DNA of 55,553 bases from Elusimicrobiota bacterium (GCA_016208085.1 JACQYT010000040.1:1-55553), one strand, 5' to 3'; positions 1 to 9,741 are shown, counted from the stretch's first letter. Notes: generated by a model from the letters alone, not told the origin. A program made the numbers and translations.

Positions 1-1
1 C

Positions 2-3000
2 GTCGCCCTGACGACGTTCAGCGATATGGTGAATGAGGCGCGTGAACGAGTGCTCACCGACGCCAAGAAAGCAGGGATGCGTGATGACCAAAAAGGACTG
101 AACAAAGGAGGCGCGGGTGTTGTGGCCTATGCGGATGCGGTAGCTACATATCTCGCATTGGCAATTGACCGGCTTGCAATGACTGGGAACTCGATAGTCC
201 GTTGGAACCCTGTCGGGGAGAAAGCCCAGCATGCGTTCGGAAGACAAGCCTTGCCAATGGTTTGGGATTTTGCAGAGCCTAATTTTTTTGCCAGCGCAAC
301 AGGAAGCGTTTATGCAGCCATTGACCTAATCGTGGATCCTCTAATCTTACTGGGCGCGGGGAAACAGGGTAGATGTAAACAGCAGGATGCAACCGTTGCC
401 ATAAACGGAATCACGCGACCAATTGTCTGCACCGACCCACCGTATTACGACAACATTGGCTACGGTGATCTGTCAGACTTTTTTTATGTGTGGCTTCGCC
501 GGTCGTTAAGCAATGTCCACGGTGATATCTTCAGCACCGTCTTGGTTCCGAAAACTCATGAACTGGTGGCGACGCCCTACAGATTTGACGGCGATAAAGA
601 GAAGGCACGCCAATTCTTCGAGATGGGACTAGGAAAGGCCTTTGAACGAATGTGCGCGGTTCATCATCCTGATTTCCCACTGACGGTCTACTACGCCTTT
701 AAGCAAGCTGAGGTCGAAGAGGATAAGGACTCTGAAGGTGATGAAGTTACTGCGGTTGCCTCCACCGGCTGGGAGACAATGCTCGAAGGTCTAATCAAGG
801 CGGGATTCGGTATTACTGGGACCTGGCCGATGCATACGGAGATGAAGTCCAGGCAAGTTGCTATGGGCACTAATGCTCTTGCATCTTCCATTGTTCTAGT
901 TTGTCGTCCGCGCTTGGAGTCAGCCCCTCTTGCGACGCGGCGAGAGTTCGTAGCTGCTCTCAAAAAAGAATTGCCAGAAGCCCTAAAAGCTCTTCAACAT
1001 GGCAATGTGGCGCCAGTGGATTTGGCGCAGGCTACCATCGGTCCTGGGATGGCCATCTTCACCCGCTACTTCAAAGTTTTAGAAGCAGACGGATCACCCC
1101 TGTCCGTTAGAACGTCTCTCCAGATCATAAATCAGGAATTGGATGCATATTTGGCTGCCCATGAAGGCGACATGGACAGAGATACTCGCTTCTGTCTTGC
1201 CTGGTTTGAACAGTTTGGGATGAATGAAAGCCCTTTTGGTGAAGCCGATGTTCTTGCCCGGGCGAAAAACACAAGCGTTCAGGGACTGGTGGACGGCGGA
1301 GTTCTTGCTGCCCGCGGCGGAAAGGTTCGTCTTCTGAAGAGGTCGGAATATGAAAAGAAATGGGACCCAGCCGAAGATATGCGGTTATCAGTCTGGGAAT
1401 GCGTTCAGCATCTGATATGCGAACTTGATTCAGCCGGCGAAGAAGGCGCCGCGCGGCTGTGCGCTCACCTTGGCGGCGGCAAATCAGAGGAAGCGCGGGC
1501 GCTTGCCTATCGGCTTTATTCCTGGCGGGAAGTTATTGAACCGCATCCTGACGTTGCAAGCGGGCGTTACACACAGGCGGAATTTGCGGCTGACCTGGCG
1601 CAGGTACTGTCGGGACGCGCCGAGATGGAATACCAGGACCCCGTTGAATTTTTTCAAAGGACATACATAACCGAGGGTATGAAAAGTTTAATAGCAGCCA
1701 CGCTGGAACGCTTAACCGGGAAAGGCGGGGAGCCCGTGGTTCAACTGAAGACGGCATTTGGAGGCGGGAAAACCCATACGATGCTGGCCCTGTATCATTT
1801 ACTTGGCGGCAGTGTGAGCGCCGGCAAACTGGCCGGGATTGGCGAAATTCTGAAAGTTGCCCGTATAAATTCTCTGCCCAAGGTCAACATTGCGGTACTT
1901 GTTGGAACGGCGCTCAATGCCACCAAATCCAGAAAGCATCCTGCACTCAGCGGGAAAAAGCAGGTCAGAACGCTCTGGGGCGAGCTCGCGGCGCAGATTG
2001 GTGGTCAAAAAGCATATTTAATGGTGGAATCGGCAGACGCTTCCGGCGTTGCACCCGGCGCGGACACGCTGGTGGAACTGCTTGATGAGTTCGGCCCTTG
2101 CATCATTTTGATTGATGAGCTTGTAGCTTATATGAGGAATATTTACGGGGTCAACGGCCTCCCTTCAGGGTCGTTTGATTCCAATATGACCTTCGTCCAG
2201 TCTCTTACCGAAGCCGTGAAACGCTCCAGGAACGGCATTGTCGTGGCGACAATCCCGGAATCCAATATTGAAATCGGGGGCGAAGGCGGCAAGGCCGTTC
2301 TGGAAAGAATGGAGAATACGTTTGGCCGGCTGGAGGCGGTATGGAAGCCCGTCGGCGCGCTGGAAGGATTTGAAATCGTCAGAAGACGTCTTTTCACCTC
2401 CATCAAGGATGAAGCGGCAAGGGATGAGGTTTGCCGTGCTTTCGGCAGGATGTACGCGGAAGGAGGGACCGATTTTCCGCAGGAATGCAGAGAGGGAACA
2501 TATTTGGAAAGGTTGAAGGCCGCCTATCCCATCCATCCCGAGGTTTTTGACAGACTTTACGATGATTGGTCAACGCTGGAACGTTTCCAGAAAACCAGGG
2601 GCGTCTTGAGGCTTATGGCCGCCGCCATACACGAGCTGTGGGTCAGGGGAGACAAATCATTCATGATTTTACCCGGCGCTATTCCAATGGACGCCCAGAA
2701 GGTCAGGGATGAATTGACCCGCTACCTGCCGGAAGGTTGGGGGGCCGTCATTGACAAGGACGTTGACGGCGAGCGGTCGGAGACTTATCAGATTGACGGT
2801 TCAAATCCAAGATTGGGACAACTGATGGCGGCCAGAAAGATAGCCCGCGCGATATTTCTGGGCAGCGCTCCATCGGTGCGGGAGCAAAGAGTCCGCGGCA
2901 TAGAGGACGTCCGCGTGCGGTTGGGGGTGTCCCAGCCTGGAGAATCAATCGCCGTTTTCAATGATGCTCTTGCCAGGCTTCTGGACAGGCTGACCCATCT

Positions 3001-4300
3001 CTATGGCGACAACCGCCGCTATTGGTATGATCTGCCGCCGAATCTGCGGCGAACGGTGGAAGACCGGGCAAGCCGGCTTGATTGCGGCGAGGTGGAACAC
3101 GAGATTGAGAGACGTCTTCAACTCGTCAGGGAGAGATGTGACTTCAAAGGGGTGCACGTTTGTCCTGAGAGCGGCGATGTGCCGGACGCACAGGAAGTAC
3201 GCTTGGTGGTCATATCTCCTGTAAAAGGGCATAAAAGCGGTAAACAGGATAGCGAGGCTATTAAAGCGGCTATCGAAATATTGGAAAAACGCGGCACGGC
3301 TTCCAGACAGTACAGGAACATGTTGATTTTTGTTGTGCCGGACGAAGAACTGGTAGAGGGGGTCTTGCAGGAAACGCGCCGTTATATGGCATGGAAATCA
3401 GTCGTCAGCGATGCCGATGCGCTCAACTTGGATGGCCATCAGAGACGACAGGCTTCCGACAGCGGCCGGCGCAGCGAGGAAACCGTCCAGATTCGACTCA
3501 ATGAGGCCTACTGCTGGCTATTGGTTCCTACACAAGAGGGAACAGGTCCGCTGAAATGGGACATATCACGGATTTCCGGCGGCGCCGAAAGCTATATGAC
3601 CAAAGCCAACAAGAAACTGCGGACAAGCGAACAATTGATTGTGAGATGGTCACCCGCTCTTCTTAAAATGGAACTGGATCGTTGGTTATGGAAGGAGCAT
3701 TCTCACATTGAGGTCAAGAAACTTTGGGAATATTTGAGCAGTTATTGTTACCTGCCGCGCTTGCGCGATGAGGACGTCTTATTGGAAACAATCCGGGAAG
3801 GACTGCGCAGCAAGGACTTTTTTGCTTATGCCGCAAGCGTGGATAGCAAAGGGCAATATCAGGGTTTGCAGTTTGGTTCTATCGGCGGCACAGTCTATTT
3901 GGATGATATCAGTATGCTCGTGAAGCCTGACGTTGCCCGGAAACAGATTAAATTAGAACCCGTGGCAGCAGGTAGCGGCGCTGCCTATCCACCAACTTCG
4001 GCGACAAAGCCGGCGCGAGCCGGTGAAGGTGCTGGCGAAGCGCAAGTCATTGCAGGCATCATGCGACCTACCCGATTTCACGGGACGGTCAATCTTGAAC
4101 CCGCGCGACTGGGACGGGACGCCGGGAAAGTGGCGGAAGAAGTTGTTCAGCACCTTGTCGGATTGGCAGGTTCCCAGGTCGAGGTGACGCTTGAAATCAA
4201 CGCCAAGGTTCCTGATGGCGTTCCAGAAACAGCGGAGCGCACCGTCACTGAGAACTGCCGCACGCTGAAATTCAAGACCCAGGGATTCGAGAAGGAGTAG
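2..4300 (+). CDS. Fused DUF1156 DNA methylase (C-terminal part) and DUF499 ATPase; 5' end outside window
   Basis: The frame is open to the left edge, so the gene starts upstream; the first internal ATG is at 26. Counting from that ATG, residues 1-499 look like the C-terminal half of a DUF1156 adenine-type DNA methylase, with the amino-methylase motif DPPYYDN at 137-143. From about residue 500 (WREVIEPHPDVASGRY) the protein reads as a DUF499 ATPase, with Walker A FGGGKTH at 578-584 and Walker B CIILIDE at 692-698, ending in a typical DUF499 tail. In the families I know these are separate neighbouring genes in a predicted phage-defence cluster, with a PLD/Swi2-Snf2 helicase and DUF3780. Here they form one frame. 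The join near nt 1520-1530 seems to lack the methylase's usual last residues and the ATPase's first few, which suggests an in-frame deletion fusion. Domain calls are firm; function in this organism is inferred. Confidence 0.85.
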   Translation, partial: VALTTFSDMVNEARERVLTDAKKAGMRDDQKGLNKGGAGVVAYADAVATYLALAIDRLAMTGNSIVRWNPVGEKAQHAFGRQALPMVWDFAEPNFFASATGSVYAAIDLIVDPLILLGAGKQGRCKQQDATVAINGITRPIVCTDPPYYDNIGYGDLSDFFYVWLRRSLSNVHGDIFSTVLVPKTHELVATPYRFDGDKEKARQFFEMGLGKAFERMCAVHHPDFPLTVYYAFKQAEVEEDKDSEGDEVTAVASTGWETMLEGLIKAGFGITGTWPMHTEMKSRQVAMGTNALASSIVLVCRPRLESAPLATRREFVAALKKELPEALKALQHGNVAPVDLAQATIGPGMAIFTRYFKVLEADGSPLSVRTSLQIINQELDAYLAAHEGDMDRDTRFCLAWFEQFGMNESPFGEADVLARAKNTSVQGLVDGGVLAARGGKVRLLKRSEYEKKWDPAEDMRLSVWECVQHLICELDSAGEEGAARLCAHLGGGKSEEARALAYRLYSWREVIEPHPDVASGRYTQAEFAADLAQVLSGRAEMEYQDPVEFFQRTYITEGMKSLIAATLERLTGKGGEPVVQLKTAFGGGKTHTMLALYHLLGGSVSAGKLAGIGEILKVARINSLPKVNIAVLVGTALNATKSRKHPALSGKKQVRTLWGELAAQIGGQKAYLMVESADASGVAPGADTLVELLDEFGPCIILIDELVAYMRNIYGVNGLPSGSFDSNMTFVQSLTEAVKRSRNGIVVATIPESNIEIGGEGGKAVLERMENTFGRLEAVWKPVGALEGFEIVRRRLFTSIKDEAARDEVCRAFGRMYAEGGTDFPQECREGTYLERLKAAYPIHPEVFDRLYDDWSTLERFQKTRGVLRLMAAAIHELWVRGDKSFMILPGAIPMDAQKVRDELTRYLPEGWGAVIDKDVDGERSETYQIDGSNPRLGQLMAARKIARAIFLGSAPSVREQRVRGIEDVRVRLGVSQPGESIAVFNDALARLLDRLTHLYGDNRRYWYDLPPNLRRTVEDRASRLDCGEVEHEIERRLQLVRERCDFKGVHVCPESGDVPDAQEVRLVVISPVKGHKSGKQDSEAIKAAIEILEKRGTASRQYRNMLIFVVPDEELVEGVLQETRRYMAWKSVVSDADALNLDGHQRRQASDSGRRSEETVQIRLNEAYCWLLVPTQEGTGPLKWDISRISGGAESYMTKANKKLRTSEQLIVRWSPALLKMELDRWLWKEHSHIEVKKLWEYLSSYCYLPRLRDEDVLLETIREGLRSKDFFAYAASVDSKGQYQGLQFGSIGGTVYLDDISMLVKPDVARKQIKLEPVAAGSGAAYPPTSATKPARAGEGAGEAQVIAGIMRPTRFHGTVNLEPARLGRDAGKVAEEVVQHLVGLAGSQVEVTLEINAKVPDGVPETAERTVTENCRTLKFKTQGFEKE

Positions 4301-4371
4301 TTGACGACTATGTCTACACCGCCAGTTGCCAATTCTGCGCGGGACATAAAGGGTAATTAAGGGAACTTTTT

Positions 4372-5934
4372 ATGGAAGAAATGAACAGGATGAAACGCGA
4401 AAGGCTGCTGTTGCTTAGAAAGGCGGCGCAGGAAGGCGGCGGGCCGCAGAGGGTGAAGGCCCAGCGCGGCCAGGGGAAATACGCGGCGCGGGAGCGCATT
4501 GAACGCCTGGCGGACCCCGGGTCCTTTGTGGAGCTGGACAAATTCGTCATGCACAAATGCGGCCAGTTCGGCATGGATAAGAACAAGTTCCTGGGCGACG
4601 GCGTCATCACCGGCCTCGCGGCGGTCAACGGGCAGAAAGTAGCGCTCTTCTCCCAGGACTTCACGGTATTCGGCGGTTCGCTCGGAGACGCCCATGCCAA
4701 AAAGATCTGCAAGATCATGGACCTCGCCGAAAAGACCGGAATCCCGGTGATAGGCATCAATGATTCCGGCGGCGCCAGGATCCAGGAAGGCGTCGTCTCG
4801 CTCGGGGGTTACGCCGACATCTTCTACCGCAACACGCGGTGCTCGGGCGTCATCCCGCAGATTTCGCTCATCATGGGGCCCTGCGCGGGCGGGGCGGTCT
4901 ATTCGCCGGCGATAACCGACTTCATCTTCATGGTCGAGAAAACCTCGTATATGTTCGTGACGGGCCCGGACGTCATCAAGGCGGTAACCCACGAGGACAT
5001 CACCAAGGAAGCTCTGGGCGGGGCCGCCACCCACAATGAGAAATCCGGCGTGGCGCATTTCAAGTGCCCAAGCGAGGACGAGTGCTTTGAAAGGGTCAGG
5101 GAACTCCTGGCCTACATACCCCCGTCCAACTCGGTCGCGCATGGCCGGATGAGCACCTCGGACCCGGTGAACCGGGACAACGCCCGCCTTAAAGAGGTGG
5201 TTCCCTCCAACCCCAGGAAGCCTTACGACATCAGGGAGATCATCCTGGACGTTGTAGACGACGGGCGGTTCCTGGAGGTGCACAAGGACTACGCCGCAAA
5301 TATCATATGCGGCTTCGCCTCCATCGGCGGCATCAAGATAGGCGTGGTGGCCAACCAGCCCCTGGTCCTGGCGGGCGTGCTGGATATCAATTCCTCCGTG
5401 AAGGCCGGCCGCTTCGTGCGCTTCTTAGATGCTTTCAATATCCCGATCTTCACGCTGGTGGACGTGCCGGGCTTTTTGCCCGGCACCGCGCAGGAGTACG
5501 GGGGCATCATCAGGCAGGGCGCAAAACTCCTTTATGCCTACAGCGAGGCCAGGGTCCCGCTGGTGACGCTGATCACCCGCAAGGCCTATGGCGGGGCCTA
5601 CGATGTGATGGCCTCAAAACACATAGGGGCGGATGTGAACCTTGCCTATCCCACGGCCGAGATCGCGGTTATGGGCGCCGACGGCGCCGTGAACATCATC
5701 TTCCGCAACGAGCTCAAGGGGCTCACCGGGGCGGAGTTCAAGAAGAAGAAGGGCGAGCTGGTAGCCGGATTTGAGGAGGAGTTCGCAAACCCCTACAAGG
5801 CCGCGGAACTGGGCTATATAGACGAAGTGATCACCCCGGAGGAGACGCGGCACAGGGTTTATCAGTTCTTTGCGGCGCTGCAGGGCAAGAAAAAGGCGGG
5901 ACCTGAGCGCCGCCACGGGAATATACCGCTGTAG
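4372..5934 (+). CDS. pccB: Acyl-CoA carboxylase carboxyltransferase subunit (propionyl-CoA carboxylase beta / methylmalonyl-CoA decarboxylase alpha type)
   Basis: A 520-residue protein of the biotin-dependent carboxyltransferase family, which moves carboxyl between carboxybiotin and an acyl-CoA such as propionyl-CoA. The N-terminal half carries the crotonase-fold glycine loop GGARIQEG (about 132-139) and [11 protein letters not shown]. The C-terminal half carries [20 protein letters not shown] and [11 protein letters not shown]. Length matches family members. The ATG at 4372 follows an AAGGGA ribosome site. Biotin carboxylase, biotin carrier and methylmalonyl-CoA epimerase genes lie 2-6 kb downstream on the same strand, which points to propionyl-CoA as substrate. 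Whether it runs as carboxylase or decarboxylase cannot be read from the sequence; no sodium-pump beta subunit is seen nearby. The gene sits between the DUF499 gene and the helicase remnant, an odd place for a core metabolic gene. Confidence 0.92.
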   Translation: MEEMNRMKRERLLLLRKAAQEGGGPQRVKAQRGQGKYAARERIERLADPGSFVELDKFVMHKCGQFGMDKNKFLGDGVITGLAAVNGQKVALFSQDFTVFGGSLGDAHAKKICKIMDLAEKTGIPVIGINDSGGARIQEGVVSLGGYADIFYRNTRCSGVIPQISLIMGPCAGGAVYSPAITDFIFMVEKTSYMFVTGPDVIKAVTHEDITKEALGGAATHNEKSGVAHFKCPSEDECFERVRELLAYIPPSNSVAHGRMSTSDPVNRDNARLKEVVPSNPRKPYDIREIILDVVDDGRFLEVHKDYAANIICGFASIGGIKIGVVANQPLVLAGVLDINSSVKAGRFVRFLDAFNIPIFTLVDVPGFLPGTAQEYGGIIRQGAKLLYAYSEARVPLVTLITRKAYGGAYDVMASKHIGADVNLAYPTAEIAVMGADGAVNIIFRNELKGLTGAEFKKKKGELVAGFEEEFANPYKAAELGYIDEVITPEETRHRVYQFFAALQGKKKAGPERRHGNIPL

Positions 5935-5997
5935 AAAACAACAGCGTTGATACGTTCTTTTTGTTATTCGGTTCAGCCCACAGGTTGCAGCACAATT

Positions 5998-6295
5998 ATG
6001 GACTCATTTATAACCAACAATAACGACAAGAAGCTGAAGCGACGCATATCCGATCTTATTCAGAACAGCGCTGAACTTAAATTTCTTGTCGGTTTTTTTT
6101 ATTTTTCCGGTATAGCCGAGCTTTATGAGTCCATTAAAAAAACCTCCGCTCTTGAAATAAAAGTTCTTGTAGGACTTAATGTCGATTTAGGGGTTCACGG
6201 CATTATTGAATATGCGGACGACCAAGCCCGCACAGATACGGGACGCTGCTGAAAGAATGAAAGCTTTGTGGTCGGGACAGGTCGTTGATTCTTGA
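5998..6295 (+). pseudogene. Remnant of a phospholipase-D-like / helicase defence gene
   Basis: From ATG 5998 the frame reads about 75 residues that look like the start of PLD-domain helicases from the DUF499/DUF1156 cluster (AELKFLVGFFYFSGIAELYE, then KVLVGLNVD). It then breaks and stops at 6252. In another frame the text continues as a credible protein tail (AAERMKALWSGQVVDS) ending at TGA 6293-6295. Such helicases normally run to about 1000 residues, so almost the whole protein is gone: start and a possible tail are joined by a large deletion plus a frameshift. The intact gene would have been the expected partner of the methylase-DUF499 gene at 2-4300. Family assignment is from memory of the N-terminal pattern. 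Confidence 0.6.
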
Positions 6296-6447
6296 ATTTT
6301 AAGCTCACGGCGAAAAGCGGCCTGGTCTTTTCACTTTTAAAATATGATTAACAAAAAACTAGAAGACATTAAACCGGGCGGGGCCAGGCGGGACGTTGCT
6401 TAAGTGCGCTTAAATGCAAGATAATTCAGCCGGTGGCTATGTCTGAC

Positions 6448-6454
6448 AGGGAGG
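6448..6454 (+). promoter_or_regulatory. Ribosome binding site fixing the start of the DUF4062 gene
   Basis: AGGGAGG lies 11 nt before ATG 6466. The earlier in-frame GTG (6433) and ATG (6439) overlap or precede this site and have no comparable signal. The first residues after 6466 (MKRIFVSSVQKEF) are the usual start of a DUF4062 domain. Confidence 0.65.
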
Positions 6455-6465
6455 ATTTGACTGGC

Positions 6466-7911
6466 ATGAAACGGATTTTCGTCAGCAGCGTACAAAAGGA
6501 ATTTGCGGCTGAACGGGGCGCATTGCGCGACTATCTGCGGGCCGATCCGCTGTTGAGACGCTTTTTTGAGGTTTTCCTGTTTGAGGACATGCCGGCTTCC
6601 GATCGCCGGATGGACGCAGTTTATTTGGAAGAAGTATCCGCTTGCGATTTATATGTCGGCCTGTTTGGAAATGAGTATGGCGTGACCGACAAAGCGGGAG
6701 TTTCTCCCACCGAGCGCGAGTTCAACCGGGCCACGGAACTCGGTAAAGTGCGCCTGATTTATGTGAAGGGGATTGACGACAAGGCCAAGCATCCGAAAAC
6801 GCAAGAACTCATTCGGCGGGCGGCCCCGCAATTAATCCGCCGCCGCTTCACCGACAAAGCCAGCCTGCTGCCGGCGGTGTACGCTTCCCTTGTCAGTTAT
6901 CTCGAGGAGCATAAGTTGATTCTGAATGGACCTTTCGATGGCGCGCCGTGCTGCGGGGCTACGCCCAAGGATCTGCAGGCAACCGAGATTAAAAAATTCA
7001 TCAGAGAGGCGCGCGCTTCCCGCGGTTTTCCGCTCAAGGAATCGGCCACCAACGAAGAGCTTCTCACACATTTGAACCTTTTAGACGGAACACATCCAAC
7101 TCATGCGGCGGTGCTTCTTTTCGGGAAAGAACCGCAGCGGTTTCTGCCTTCATCGGAAATCAAATGCGCCCACTTCCACGGAACGGACGTGGCGAAACCA
7201 ATTCCGTCGTACCAGGTTTACAAAGGAACGGTCTTCGCACTGGTGGACCAAGCGGTGGATTTCGTTATGTCAAAACTCGCGCTTAGTGTTGGCACTCGCG
7301 CAAAAAGCGCGCAGGCCCCGGTGACTTATGAAATTCCGCGCGAAGTGGTGGCTGAAGGAATCGTAAACGCAGTCGCGCATCGGGATTACACCAGCAATGG
7401 CAGCGTGCAGGTTATGCTCTTTTCCAATCGTCTGGAGATATGGAACCCCGGCAGTCTGCCCTCCGGCTTGACACTGGAGTGCCTGAGGGAGCCGCACGGC
7501 TCGGTGCCCCATAATCCGCTATTAGCGGAACCACTCTATCTAACTCAATACATCGAACGGATGGGCACTGGCACCGGAGATATGATCCGTCGCTGCCGTG
7601 AGGCCGGTTTGAGAGAACTGGAATTTGGGGTGTCGGACGGATTTAGGCTCACAATCTCGCGGACCCCGTCCGCCATGGGGAAAACTTCGGTGAAAGCTTC
7701 GGTAAAAACTTCGGTGAAAGCTTCGGTAAAGACCAAGGAAAAAATCCTCCGGCTGCTGGAGGCCAATCCAACCATGACCTTGGCCGAAATTGCTTCTAAG
7801 ATCGGGATAACAGCGCGGGCCATAGAATTGGCCAGCGCAAAATTAACCAGGGAGGGACGGTTAAAACATATTGGCCCTCGTAACAGCGGTCACTGGGAGG
7901 TTCTCAAATAA
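6466..7911 (+). CDS. DUF4062 domain protein with RecG-type/GHKL ATPase and winged-helix C-terminus
   Basis: A 481-residue protein. Residues 1-90 are a DUF4062 domain (KRIFVSSVQKEF, then DLYVGLFGNEYG), a TIR-like fold often found at the N-terminus of signalling and defence proteins. Residues 165-400 match the AlbA/RecG-like HATPase_c_4 group, with N-box EGIVNAVAHRDY and glycine motifs IWNPGSLP and GTGTGDMIRR. Residues 405-420 are a tandem TSVK/ASVK linker encoded by two perfect 24-bp repeats. The end is a winged helix-turn-helix (ANPTMTLAEIASKIGITARA). It probably acts as an ATP-dependent regulator or defence sensor. It lies between the helicase remnant and a short orphan coding tail (7912-7990), so it may have replaced part of the helicase gene. 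Confidence 0.8.
   Translation: MKRIFVSSVQKEFAAERGALRDYLRADPLLRRFFEVFLFEDMPASDRRMDAVYLEEVSACDLYVGLFGNEYGVTDKAGVSPTEREFNRATELGKVRLIYVKGIDDKAKHPKTQELIRRAAPQLIRRRFTDKASLLPAVYASLVSYLEEHKLILNGPFDGAPCCGATPKDLQATEIKKFIREARASRGFPLKESATNEELLTHLNLLDGTHPTHAAVLLFGKEPQRFLPSSEIKCAHFHGTDVAKPIPSYQVYKGTVFALVDQAVDFVMSKLALSVGTRAKSAQAPVTYEIPREVVAEGIVNAVAHRDYTSNGSVQVMLFSNRLEIWNPGSLPSGLTLECLREPHGSVPHNPLLAEPLYLTQYIERMGTGTGDMIRRCREAGLRELEFGVSDGFRLTISRTPSAMGKTSVKASVKTSVKASVKTKEKILRLLEANPTMTLAEIASKIGITARAIELASAKLTREGRLKHIGPRNSGHWEVLK
7681..7728 (+). repeat. Two perfect 24-bp tandem repeats in coding sequence
   Basis: The 24-bp unit starting AAAACTTCGGTGAAAGCTTC is present twice without change (7681-7704, 7705-7728). 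Each unit consists of two near-identical 12-mers, so the region encodes TSVK/ASVK four times. It is the linker between the ATPase and the winged helix. Unit length is a multiple of three, so copy-number change would lengthen or shorten the linker without breaking the frame. Confidence 0.9.
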
Positions 7912-8108
7912 GCCCCAGAGCGTATAAAGAGGACAGGCTGCTTTTTACTGATTGGAGTTTTACTTATATTGACGACCTTATGCCGTCACGGTAAAAAAGG
8001 AAAGGCAATGCAAGGTTTCCCTTGCAAAGCCTCCAGAAATAGGATAGCAGAAAGATTTAGGATTTTCAACTTAAAAATAATTCAGTGTTTCTTAAGGTGG
8101 ATTGAAAC
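7912..8108 (+). other. Intergenic stretch with a possible orphan C-terminal coding tail
   Basis: Directly after the DUF4062 stop codon, in another frame, the sequence reads SPRAYKEDRLLFTDWSFTYIDDLMPSR and stops at about 7993. The composition looks protein-like but it has no start. It could be the 3' end of a gene interrupted by the DUF4062 gene, perhaps the lost helicase. The rest holds only the leader of the biotin carboxylase gene, with an AAGGTGG ribosome site at about 8094. Confidence 0.3.
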
Positions 8109-9533
8109 ATGAAACGCATTATGATAGCCAACCGCGGCGAGATCGCCAGCCGCATCGGCCGCGCGGCCCGGGAGCTTGGGCACGTCGCCGTGGGCTTATG
8201 GACCGACAACGAGCCCGATGCCAGCCATCTGGCCTGCTGCAGGGAATGGGTCAGGCTTGAAGGCCGGTCCCACGCCGAGACTTACCTGAACATCCCCAGG
8301 CTGGTCGCCCTGGCCAAAAAGCACCGCATTGACGCCGTCCATCCGGGCTACGGCTTTCTGGCGGAGAACGGCGATTTCGCCGAGGCTTTAGCCGGGGAAG
8401 GCATCGTTTTTATCGGGCCTCATCCCAGGGCCATCAGGGACCTGGGAGACAAGGCGGTGTCCAAAACCATCGCAAGGAAAGCGGGCATCCCGGTGGTGCC
8501 CGGCTCCGCGGGCGCAGTCAAGAGCGCGCGTTCGGCGGTTGAGGCCGCCCGTGAGACAGGCTACCCTGTCCTGCTCAAGGCGGTGGCCGGCGGCGGGGGA
8601 CGCGGGATGAGGATATGCCGCGACGACAAGGATGTGGAGGGACAATTTGAGGCGACGGGCCGCGAAGCCAGGGCCGCCTTCGGCAACGGCGACCTGCTGG
8701 TTGAGAAATACATCGAAAACCCCCACCACATCGAGGTGCAGCTCCTGGCGGACAGGAAAGGCAATGTCTTCCACTTCTTTGAGCGCGAATGCTCCATCCA
8801 GCGCCGGCACCAGAAGATACTGGAGGAGGCGCCGTCGCCGTTCGTCGCAGATGACGAGGCCCTGCGGCAGAACATCTGCGCCGCGGCCGTACATCTTGCG
8901 CGGGCCGTCGGTTACGACTCGGCCGGCACCGTGGAGTTCATCGTGGGTTCGGACCGGTCGTTCTATTTTCTGGAGATGAATACGCGCATCCAGGTGGAGC
9001 ACCCCATCACCGAGGAGCTCACCGGCATAGATCTGATGGTCTGCATGATCCAGTCGGCGCTGGGCGACGACCTGGGCATTCCTTCCCAGGAATGGATAAC
9101 GCGCTCAGGCTGCGCGCTCCAATGCCGCATCTGCGCCGAGGACCCCGTCCTGATGCAGCCTGCGCCCGGCAAGGTAACGGGGTTTGCGACCAGCTTCCCG
9201 CAGGGGACCAGATTTGATAACTGCCTCTATGCGGGCCTGGAGGTAACCCCTGATTTCGACCCGCTGGTGGGCAAGCTTGTGACCAAGGGCATCATCCGAG
9301 CGGTCGCGATCCGCAAGATGGCGGCGGCCCTGGAAGGGTTGCATATCGCGGGGCTTAAGACCAATATAGCGCTTCACAAGGAGATTTTGCGCAATGCAAA
9401 TTTCCTGGCCGGCAGATATTCCACCAGCTTTCTGGACGTTGAAAGGCCGCAGGACCTCATCAAGCCGGACCTGGAGCATGAGAGCCTCTACAGGCAGTTG
9501 GCGGCAATAGAAGCGGCGCGGATGGGGATGTGA
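8109..9533 (+). CDS. accC: Biotin carboxylase subunit of an acyl-CoA carboxylase
   Basis: A 474-residue ATP-grasp enzyme that carboxylates the biotin on the carrier protein with ATP and bicarbonate. The N-terminal domain begins MKRIMIANRGEIASRI and contains HPGYGFLAEN. The ATP-grasp glycine loop is AVAGGGGRGMR (about 157-167), followed by HHIEVQLLAD. The active-site motif MNTRIQVEHP is near residue 290. The biotin-carboxylase C-terminal domain ends the protein. Length is normal. ATG 8109 follows AAGGTGG. It is a stand-alone subunit with a separate carrier gene 208 nt downstream, so the carboxylase is a split type rather than a fused PccA. The pccB gene lies upstream beyond accessory genes. 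Confidence 0.93.
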   Translation: MKRIMIANRGEIASRIGRAARELGHVAVGLWTDNEPDASHLACCREWVRLEGRSHAETYLNIPRLVALAKKHRIDAVHPGYGFLAENGDFAEALAGEGIVFIGPHPRAIRDLGDKAVSKTIARKAGIPVVPGSAGAVKSARSAVEAARETGYPVLLKAVAGGGGRGMRICRDDKDVEGQFEATGREARAAFGNGDLLVEKYIENPHHIEVQLLADRKGNVFHFFERECSIQRRHQKILEEAPSPFVADDEALRQNICAAAVHLARAVGYDSAGTVEFIVGSDRSFYFLEMNTRIQVEHPITEELTGIDLMVCMIQSALGDDLGIPSQEWITRSGCALQCRICAEDPVLMQPAPGKVTGFATSFPQGTRFDNCLYAGLEVTPDFDPLVGKLVTKGIIRAVAIRKMAAALEGLHIAGLKTNIALHKEILRNANFLAGRYSTSFLDVERPQDLIKPDLEHESLYRQLAAIEAARMGM

Positions 9534-9540
9534 GAAGAAA

Positions 9541-9571
9541 GGATAAAGGATTAAGGCTAAAGGATAAAGGG
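9541..9571 (+). repeat. Degenerate heptamer repeat (GGATAAA type)
   Basis: The stretch reads GGATAAA GGATTAA GGCTAAA GGATAAA GG, four imperfect 7-bp units right after the biotin carboxylase stop. It belongs to the dispersed heptamer repeats seen at seven other places in this window. Confidence 0.75.
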
Positions 9572-9625
9572 AAGAGCGAGATAAAGAGGGATGAGTAAAT
9601 ATTTAGCGAACCCGTCATTCACTCC

Positions 9626-9672
9626 TGTAGTGGCAAAGCTTGCTTTGCCTTTTTACGCAGAGCAAGCTCTGC
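9626..9672 (+). repeat. REP-like hairpins with GTAG tag
   Basis: GTAG at 9627-9630 is followed by the perfect hairpin GGCAAAGCTTGCTTTGCC (9632-9649) and a T-run, then a second hairpin GCAGAGCAAGCTCTGC (9657-9672). A 5' GTAG before a hairpin is the hallmark of REP sequences moved by RAYT-type Y1 transposases. The first hairpin plus Ts could also end transcription. Confidence 0.55.
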
Positions 9673-9741
9673 AATTACGCACTAATCAATGGAAACCTGT
9701 GAAAGTTGCATGGGTTCACCGGATATTTACAGGGATGAAGA

